A stretch of DNA of 6,386 bases, taken from positions 1 to 6,386 of the forward strand of contig SXOM01000596.1 in assembly GCA_005776735.1 (NCBI GenBank), given 5' to 3'. This document shows positions 1 to 4,688 of the stretch, one piece after another. The stretch comes from Pseudomonadota bacterium. Lineage in GTDB: Bacteria > Myxococcota_A > UBA796 > SXON01. The position numbers were made by a program, and so were the translations under genes. Under the pieces are notes generated by a model, which was not told where the DNA came from, ran no database searches, and saw only the letters and a list, made by a program, of their open reading frames with translations. Positions within the stretch are counted from its first letter, which is position 1. Every line of letters begins with the position of its first letter.

Positions 1-91
1 ACCAGGGCCTGCGCTCGCGACGCTGCGCGCCGCGCGCACGGCCACGCCGCTCGGCCCAGCGCGGTCGCGGCGCGGCGCCCCTACCTGAACC
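1..91. other. Unresolved left edge, possibly the end of a plus-strand gene
   Basis: This very GC-rich stretch lies downstream of the lipoprotein gene. On the plus strand one frame is open from the window edge to a TGA at 86-88 and uses mostly G/C third positions, encoding an Ala/Arg/Pro-rich tail ending in RRGAPT. If real, it would be the last 28 codons of a gene converging on the lipoprotein gene with a 3-base gap. A second plus-strand frame is open to a TGA at 106-108 and is equally G/C-rich at third positions, so composition cannot decide. I see no recognisable domain, and no hairpin followed by a T-run. Confidence 0.25.
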
Positions 92-1156
92 TTACAGGTT
101 GTACATGATGTACTGGAGCGTGCGCAGGATGTCCTCGTTCCCGTTGCGCACCACGCGGAAGGTGCTGAACGCCACCTTCCCTTCGCCGGCGTTGAACGTG
201 ACCAGGAGCGGCACGCCGGACAGCGTGTAGTCCGAAAGCCCATCGCTGTACGGCACGGTGCCGGTGAGGTGCACCGACACCGTCTTGCTGGTGTTCTCGA
301 TCGGCGGCCACACCGGCAGGTCGTACTCCAACTCGATGTACTGCTTGCCGAGGTACTCGCTGAGCGACGCGTCGGTGACCGCGGCGTCGAACCGGGAGTA
401 GTCGCCCTTCTGCGCGTCGTCCGGCACCTCGTCGGCGCCGACGAAGTCGATCTTCTCGGGCCAGGCGAGCTCGACGATGTCGTAGCTCCAATCCGAGGCG
501 TAGATGCTGCCGCCCTCTTCGACGTAGGAGCGGATGTTGTCGACCACCGTGGCCGGCACCGGGTTGGAGGCGTCGGTGAGGTCGTAGAAGACGCCGTCCT
601 CGATGAGGCCGCCGTCGAAGAAGATGAGGTCGTACTTGTCCATCTCGTCGCGACTGGACAGGAAGTCGGTGATCTCGGCCTGATCGGTGCCGTTGATGCG
701 GTGGTAGTTCACAAAGCCCATGTCCTCGAGGACCCGGCCGAAGTCGTCGTAGTCGCCCGCGACCACCGCGACGTCGAGCTCCAGCGGGTCGAAACACGAC
801 GGCTCGTCGAGCGTCACGTCCTCGCCGTTGCCGATCTCGACCTTCTCCTCCATGAGCTGGGCCGGGCCGTAGGTCACGTACACCGTGTACTTCTTGTTGC
901 CCGGCAACCCCTCGATGGAGAAGTACCCGTCGAGGTCGGTGAACGCGCGCTTGGTCTCGTAGATGAAGCCCGTGTCGTCGGTGACGTTGACGTAGGCCAA
1001 CGCGTCGGCCAGCCAGGTACGACCCGACGGATCACACACCCGACCGGAGATGCTCCCGTCGGCGACGACCTCGGTCTTGGGCACGGTCGTGCTCAAGTTG
1101 TTCTCGTTCTGGCAGGCAGAGAGGGCGACGAGGCTGACCAGCAGGTGACGCATCAT
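92..1156 (-). CDS. Lipoprotein with carboxypeptidase-regulatory-like and GATase-like domains
   Basis: This 354-residue protein starts at the first of two adjacent ATG codons (1156 or 1153) and stops at TAA 94-92. GGAG lies 2 bases before the ATG. The frame stays open 22 codons further upstream, but the lipoprotein signal fits only this start: R3, a short hydrophobic stretch, and lipobox L12-S-A-C15, with Gln at +2 suggesting outer-membrane sorting. Residues about 34-117 (SGRV, then FTDLDGYFSIEGLPG) resemble a carboxypeptidase-regulatory-like beta-sandwich. Residues about 126-350 resemble the class I glutamine-amidotransferase-like Rossmann fold: LDVAVVAGD strand, YDLIFFDGG (175-183), YVEEGGSIYASD (211-222), and the late GKVAFSTF (326-333). 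The elbow where a catalytic Cys would sit reads FDGG, so I infer binding or structural function rather than amidotransfer. C41 and C121 could pair. It lies 79 bases downstream of the sulfatase-like gene. Substrate and partner are unknown. Confidence 0.85.
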   Translation of the reverse strand: MMRHLLVSLVALSACQNENNLSTTVPKTEVVADGSISGRVCDPSGRTWLADALAYVNVTDDTGFIYETKRAFTDLDGYFSIEGLPGNKKYTVYVTYGPAQLMEEKVEIGNGEDVTLDEPSCFDPLELDVAVVAGDYDDFGRVLEDMGFVNYHRINGTDQAEITDFLSSRDEMDKYDLIFFDGGLIEDGVFYDLTDASNPVPATVVDNIRSYVEEGGSIYASDWSYDIVELAWPEKIDFVGADEVPDDAQKGDYSRFDAAVTDASLSEYLGKQYIELEYDLPVWPPIENTSKTVSVHLTGTVPYSDGLSDYTLSGVPLLVTFNAGEGKVAFSTFRVVRNGNEDILRTLQYIMYNL

Positions 1157-1158
1157 GG

Positions 1159-1162
1159 CTCC
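1159..1162 (-). promoter_or_regulatory. Ribosome binding site of the lipoprotein gene
   Basis: Minus-strand GGAG lies two bases before the first ATG (1156) and five before the second (1153). It supports these Met codons over the in-frame Met 22 codons upstream, and the spacing fits the second ATG slightly better, giving 353 residues instead of 354. Confidence 0.5.
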
Positions 1163-1171
1163 GACGGGCGC

Positions 1172-1177
1172 AGTATA
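1172..1177 (-). promoter_or_regulatory. Candidate -10 box for the lipoprotein gene
   Basis: TATACT on the minus strand is one mismatch from TATAAT and stands out in GC-rich surroundings. It lies 15 bases before the ATG, so the leader would be only about 9 nucleotides, just enough to hold the GGAG. No convincing -35 hexamer is seen 16-18 bases upstream. It may be chance; co-transcription with the sulfatase-like gene is the alternative. Confidence 0.22.
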
Positions 1178-1179
1178 GC

Positions 1180-1210
1180 CGGAGGACTCTCCGACGCGTA
1201 GGGAATACGC
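1180..1210 (-). other. Two tandem small hairpins between genes
   Basis: Two inverted repeats lie side by side: CGGAG/CTCCG (1180-1184 with 1189-1193, loop 4) and GCGTA/TACGC (1196-1200 with 1206-1210, loop 5), separated by two bases. Both stems are perfect over 5 bp. No T-run follows on the minus strand, so they do not form a standard intrinsic terminator. They could attenuate read-through from the sulfatase-like gene or structure the leader of the lipoprotein mRNA. Stems this short also arise by chance. Confidence 0.25.
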
Positions 1211-1235
1211 CGCGCGCAGCACGGCCGTGACAAGC

Positions 1236-3140
1236 TCAGCGGCAGTCGCCGCAGTCCGAGGGCGGCAGGTAGCCCAGCGCGCACAAGCGGCAACGCTCGG
1301 CGCGGTCCATCACCTGCGGCTGGTTCCAGCTCGCGGCGCGCGCGCGGGCCTCGACCATCGCCTCGAGCGCCGCCCGCATCGCCGCGCCCTCGGTGGACCC
1401 GGCGGTGGCGAGGTTGTGCTCCTCCTGCGGGTCGGTGACCAGGTCGAAGAGCTGCGGCGCACCCTGGCGCCGGGGGTCGCCCCGCGGGGTGCGCTGCGCG
1501 AGCACGAGCTTGCGCCCGACGCGCCGCAGCGCGACCAGACGCGACCCCTCGTGGCGCAGCTCCACCAGCGCGTCCCGGTTGGCCGTGAGCCCTCCGACCC
1601 CCGCACGGCCGGTGCTCGTGGCGGCCTCGAGGTCCAACTCGAAGCTGTCGCCGAACAGGTCGGTGCCCTGCCACCCGTCGACGGTGCCCCCGCCGGCCAG
1701 ATCGACGAGCGTGGGCGCCACGTCGATCTGGCGGACCTGCCAGGGGACGCGCGTGCCGGCACGATGGCCGCCGGGCAGCTTCACCACCAGCGGAGTGACC
1801 ACCACCTCGTCGTAGAGCGTGGAGCCCGCCCACCACCCCCCGTGGTCGTAGAGCTCGACCCCGTGCGGGCTGGTCAGGACCACGACGGACGCCTCGAGCC
1901 GGCCACGGACGTCGAGCTCGCGGAGGAAGACGCGGAGCGCCGCGTCGGCCGCACCCACCGCGCCGACGTAGAGCCCACGCAGCTCCTGGCGACGCGCGGC
2001 GTCGGGCCAGGGATCGTCGGCGCGCCCGACCGCGTGCCCGTCGAGCGGGTAGCGGAACCACGGCTCGTGGGTCTCCATCCCGTGGACGTAGGCGAAAACC
2101 GGCCCCGGACCCGCGTCGAGGAAGCCGAGCAGGCGGGCGTACTGCGTCTCGGCGCGCTCGTGGTGGCGCTCGACCTCGCGGTGCCGCTCCTGCGCCATCC
2201 ACGCCGCCCGCAGGAGCCGGTACCCGGTGAGGCCCGAGGTGCTCTCGGTCGCCGCGAACGGGAGGGAGGGGGCGTAGGGGTACACGTCGAAACCCTGGCC
2301 GAACCCCAACGCCGCGGTGAGCGACGGGTGGTTGGGGAGCCCGAGCGTGCGGTAGCCGCGCTCCCGGAGCACCTCGGCGAGCGTCACGAGCTCGGCCGAG
2401 AGCCGCTCCCCGGGCCCCCCGACCGCGTGCGTGGAGACCGCGACCGAGGAGAAGAGCGACGCGACCGAGGACGCCGTGGACGACGACGCGACGACGTGGG
2501 TCTCGAACTCGACGCCGCCGAGCGCGAGCGCGTCGGCGGTGGGCGTGAGCGCCGGCCCCCGCGCGTCGGCCCGCCACCCGTCCCAGGCGATGACGAAGAT
2601 GTCGGGCGCGCCCGGGCTCGGCGCGGGCGCCGGGGCCTGCGCCGCCTCGGGCGTCGGCGACAACGCGAAGATCCACGCCAGGGACGCCCCCCCGCCCCAC
2701 GCGGCGACAAACCCCTTGGCCGAGCTGATCGCCTGGAGCGGCGTCTTCACCAGCACGTTGGCCCCGACCCAGGCGAGGAGCACACCGCCCACGAGGCCTG
2801 CGCCGGCGAGCACCGCGACGACGCCGAGCGGCACGCCGTCGCCTTCGTACACGCCCATGTCGAGGTGGTGGTGCAAGAGCACGGCCACCAGCGGCGCGAA
2901 GACGGCCGCGAAGCACGCCGCCCAGCGGCGCGGGGCGCGCCCGTGCGGCGAGACGAGCTGGAGGAGCACGCCGAACACGAGCCCCGCGGCGGCCCCCGCG
3001 AGCCCATAGAGGGTGTACCCGTACCCGAAGGACTGGTACTCCACCGGGACGCGCGCCTGCAGGCGCAAGAACGCCTCGAACGCGCCGACGAGCGACCCTG
3101 CGCAGGCCCCCGCCCCCACCCCGAGTCCGATGTTCCGCAC
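1236..3140 (-). CDS. Membrane-anchored sulfatase/alkaline-phosphatase-superfamily protein
   Basis: This 634-residue protein has GTG as the chosen start; the frame is open another 254 codons upstream, but that part is polar, featureless and antisense to the next gene. Five hydrophobic segments (about 5-24, 44-63, 73-91, 104-131, 146-160) have basic loops on one side (RAPRR, 68-72; K132, K142), predicting the N-terminus inside and the catalytic-type domain in the periplasm after an Ala/Pro linker (166-178). The sulfatase fold begins at PDIFVIAWDGWRAD (179-192) with metal-type D187. The nucleophile region reads T222-A-S-S-V-A-S-L, so Thr replaces the formylglycine Cys/Ser, as in LtaS-like phosphotransferases. 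HGMETHEPW (353-361) and QLFDLVTDPQEEHNL (563-577) are family hallmarks. Oddly, the usual SDHG motif is SPHG (423-426) and the usual GHG region is WAGS, so metal binding looks impaired. The tail holds CRLC and CGDC flanking ALGYLP. No clear Shine-Dalgarno sequence is seen. Substrate is unknown. Confidence 0.85.
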   Translation of the reverse strand: MRNIGLGVGAGACAGSLVGAFEAFLRLQARVPVEYQSFGYGYTLYGLAGAAAGLVFGVLLQLVSPHGRAPRRWAACFAAVFAPLVAVLLHHHLDMGVYEGDGVPLGVVAVLAGAGLVGGVLLAWVGANVLVKTPLQAISSAKGFVAAWGGGASLAWIFALSPTPEAAQAPAPAPSPGAPDIFVIAWDGWRADARGPALTPTADALALGGVEFETHVVASSSTASSVASLFSSVAVSTHAVGGPGERLSAELVTLAEVLRERGYRTLGLPNHPSLTAALGFGQGFDVYPYAPSLPFAATESTSGLTGYRLLRAAWMAQERHREVERHHERAETQYARLLGFLDAGPGPVFAYVHGMETHEPWFRYPLDGHAVGRADDPWPDAARRQELRGLYVGAVGAADAALRVFLRELDVRGRLEASVVVLTSPHGVELYDHGGWWAGSTLYDEVVVTPLVVKLPGGHRAGTRVPWQVRQIDVAPTLVDLAGGGTVDGWQGTDLFGDSFELDLEAATSTGRAGVGGLTANRDALVELRHEGSRLVALRRVGRKLVLAQRTPRGDPRRQGAPQLFDLVTDPQEEHNLATAGSTEGAAMRAALEAMVEARARAASWNQPQVMDRAERCRLCALGYLPPSDCGDCR

Positions 3141-3173
3141 GGCGGCGGCATAACGGCGGGCTACATCGGCGGC
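3141..3173. promoter_or_regulatory. 33-base divergent gap between two start codons
   Basis: This is the whole space between the GTG of the sulfatase-like gene and the ATG of the plus-strand orphan gene. Neither start has a clear Shine-Dalgarno sequence. The only AT-richer words are CATAAC (3149-3154) and CTACAT (3161-3166), neither a convincing -10 box. Promoters for both genes must either lie inside the opposing coding sequences or give near-leaderless transcripts. The position makes it regulatory; no operator is identified. Confidence 0.3.
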
Positions 3174-4148
3174 ATGTGGTTGGTGTGGGTCCAGACCGTG
3201 CTCGCGGGCGCTGCCGACTGCGCGGCCTGGGCCGACTGCCCCGTGGCGGCCGACCTGCACCCGGTGTGGTGGGACTACGGCCGCCGGTACCAGGTGCAGG
3301 TCGAGTCCGCGATGACCGGCCGCAAGGCGAGCCCGGCGTTCAGCCCCATGGTCGCCCAGGCCGACGTGCACTGGCGCCTGCAGGCGGCGACCGGCCGCGG
3401 GCTGGACCTCCCGGGCGGCACCGCGGGCCGGTGGGCCGACTACGCCCTGGCCGGCAGCCTGCTCGCGGTCGACCACGTGGTGGTCGAGACCGCCGAGCGC
3501 TCCGAGGACGTCGCCGCCCTCCGCACCGCCGCCGACGTGCTCTTCGACCCCTCGGCCGAGCTCGTGTTCAAGAAGAACGGCGACGTCACCCTCCGCCACG
3601 AATCCGGCGGCCCGGCCGGGCGCTGGGTGCGCCGCCGCGAAGCGCAGGCCGAGCTCGAAGACGCCGACCTTCGCGCCCACGCGCGCGCCCGCCCGGTGCG
3701 CGTCTCGCTCAGCGCCGGGTGGACCCTCCGCGACCCGGACGCCGACCCCGAGCGGCCGCTCCTGAGCTGGACCGCGCAGCTCAGCGTCCGCAACGCCGGC
3801 CTGACGATGTGGCGCGTGGAGCTCGACCCCATCGCGCTGAGCTGGGATGCGAGCGCGCGCCAGCGCCTCGTGGGCGACCTGAGCGCCGGCGTGGGCCTGC
3901 ACGGCGGGGTCGACCTGGTCGATCCGGCCCGCTGGAACGCCGGGCTCACGTGGCGCCCCGAGGCCCAGGTGTCGATCGATGCGCGCACCTCCAGCCCCGT
4001 GGACGGGACGAGCTGGCGGGTCGACCTCGCCTGCCGCGTCGAGCTCGGCGCGTTCCTCCCCGGGCGACTCCAGCCGAGCCTGGCCGGCCTCCCCGCCGTG
4101 CGCCGCTCGGCGCCCAACGCCCTGGCGACCTGGGCCCCGCCGCGGTGA
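3174..4148 (+). CDS. Hypothetical exported protein, beta-rich C-terminal half
   Basis: I do not recognise the family of this 324-residue protein. Strong G/C bias at third positions in this frame and the hydrophobic N-terminus support the ATG at 3174 and the plus strand. The N-terminus (MWLVWVQTVLAGA-AD) looks like a short signal peptide with possible cleavage after A13, but it has no basic residue in its n-region, so export is only probable. There is no lipobox; C16 and C22 lie just after the cleavage site, and a third Cys is at 287. Residues 25-175 are mixed, with an acidic/basic stretch at 150-175. From about 176 the sequence alternates polar and hydrophobic residues in strand-like runs (VRVSLSAGWTL, LSWTAQLSVRNAG, WNAGLTWRPEAQVSIDA, SWRVDLACRVELGAF), compatible with a periplasmic beta-sandwich or a small outer-membrane barrel. 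It is divergent from the sulfatase-like gene and convergent with the HEAT lipoprotein gene. Confidence 0.7.
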   Translation: MWLVWVQTVLAGAADCAAWADCPVAADLHPVWWDYGRRYQVQVESAMTGRKASPAFSPMVAQADVHWRLQAATGRGLDLPGGTAGRWADYALAGSLLAVDHVVVETAERSEDVAALRTAADVLFDPSAELVFKKNGDVTLRHESGGPAGRWVRRREAQAELEDADLRAHARARPVRVSLSAGWTLRDPDADPERPLLSWTAQLSVRNAGLTMWRVELDPIALSWDASARQRLVGDLSAGVGLHGGVDLVDPARWNAGLTWRPEAQVSIDARTSSPVDGTSWRVDLACRVELGAFLPGRLQPSLAGLPAVRRSAPNALATWAPPR

Positions 4149-4181
4149 CGCCTACTTGAACGTGCGCAGCGCCGCGGTGAC
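4139..4181. repeat. 11-bp direct repeat across a convergent gene junction
   Basis: GCCGCGGTGAC occurs at 4139-4149 and again at 4171-4181. The first copy contains the TGA stop of the plus-strand orphan gene. The second lies in the last codons of the HEAT lipoprotein, where the minus strand reads through the VTAAL residues. The copies start 32 bases apart. They could be the trace of a small duplication that formed the junction, or chance in GC-rich sequence. Confidence 0.35.
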
Positions 4182-4688
4182 CTGGTAGCGGACGTGGCGA
4201 TCGGTGGTGGTGTCGCGCAGGTTGACCAACGCGTCGAGCACGACCTGGCGCGGCTCGGGGTCGAGCCCCTCGGCGCCGATGCTGCCGAGCGCCCAGATGC
4301 CGGCGAGCTGCTCGCGATCGTCGGGACCGAACGTCTGTACGTAGGCCACCAGCGCCAAGGCGGCGCCGCGCTCCTTGAGGCGACCGAGCGCGTCGGCCGC
4401 GGCGCGGCGCACCAGCGGGTCGGCGTCGTTCTGCAGGCGGTCGACGAGCGGTGCGCCCGCGGTCGTGGCCTCGATCTCGGCCAACGACTCGATCGCGTTG
4501 AGCCGTACCGTGCGCGCCGGATCGCCGAGGGCGGCGATGAGCGCCTTCTCTACCGCCTCTTCCGGGTAGTTCTGCGCGATCTTCGCCCCGTCCTCTCGAA
4601 CCACCGGGTTGGTGGAGGTGATGGTCTTGGCGATGTCTTCCGCCGAAGGGGAGCAGCCGAGCAGCGCGGCGACGAGCCAGGTGGTCAC
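4152..4688 (-). CDS. HEAT-repeat lipoprotein
   Basis: This 178-residue protein starts at GTG (4688) and stops at TAG (4154-4152). The start is set by the lipoprotein signal: a short hydrophobic run with lipobox L9-L-G-C12, then Ser at +2, consistent with outer-membrane sorting. A G-run (4699-4694) lies five bases before the start and may serve as the ribosome site. The mature part is a helical-repeat protein with HEAT-like units at about 25-40, 54-73 (DPARTVRLNAIESLAEI), 87-105 (DADPLVRRAAADALGRL), 126-138 and 157-177 (RHVRYQVTAALRTF), each with the typical Asp/Arg and Ala-Leu pattern. HEAT repeats bind partner proteins; no catalytic motif is present. Its start overlaps the stop of the BY-kinase gene, so the pair is almost certainly co-transcribed and translationally coupled. 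I infer a periplasm-facing scaffold in the same polysaccharide export system; the partner is unknown. Confidence 0.85.
   Translation of the reverse strand: MTTWLVAALLGCSPSAEDIAKTITSTNPVVREDGAKIAQNYPEEAVEKALIAALGDPARTVRLNAIESLAEIEATTAGAPLVDRLQNDADPLVRRAAADALGRLKERGAALALVAYVQTFGPDDREQLAGIWALGSIGAEGLDPEPRQVVLDALVNLRDTTTDRHVRYQVTAALRTFK
4685..4688 (-). promoter_or_regulatory. GTGA start/stop overlap (translational coupling)
   Basis: On the minus strand the four bases GTGA contain both the GTG start of the HEAT lipoprotein and the TGA stop of the BY-kinase. Such four-base overlaps normally couple translation by termination-reinitiation, so the lipoprotein level should follow that of the kinase. 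Confidence 0.7.

Noticed and set aside
81..797. A second minus-strand frame of 238 codons overlapping the lipoprotein gene
   Set aside because: Arg/His/Gly-rich shadow without motifs; the overlapping frame encodes a coherent lipoprotein.
1157..1222. A start 22 codons upstream for the lipoprotein
   Set aside because: It would bury the lipoprotein signal inside the protein. GGAG and the lipobox both point to the ATG at 1156 or 1153.
2629..2680. Signal-peptide cleavage of the sulfatase-like protein after its fifth hydrophobic segment
   Set aside because: The segment follows four other membrane helices, so it is better explained as a membrane anchor with an Ala/Pro linker.
1227..3173. A plus-strand frame open for about 650 codons upstream of the orphan gene's ATG, antisense to the sulfatase-like gene
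   Set aside because: Its translation is Arg/Glu-rich without domains, while the minus strand encodes clear sulfatase-family motifs. Long antisense frames are common at this GC content.
3141..3902. A 254-residue N-terminal extension of the sulfatase-like protein
   Set aside because: The translation is His/Arg/Gly-rich and featureless, antisense to the exported-protein gene. The first membrane helix begins right after the GTG at 3140.
4149..4151. A terminator between the convergent genes
   Set aside because: Only three bases separate the stops and no GC hairpin with a T-run is visible, so any termination signal must lie inside the opposing coding sequence.
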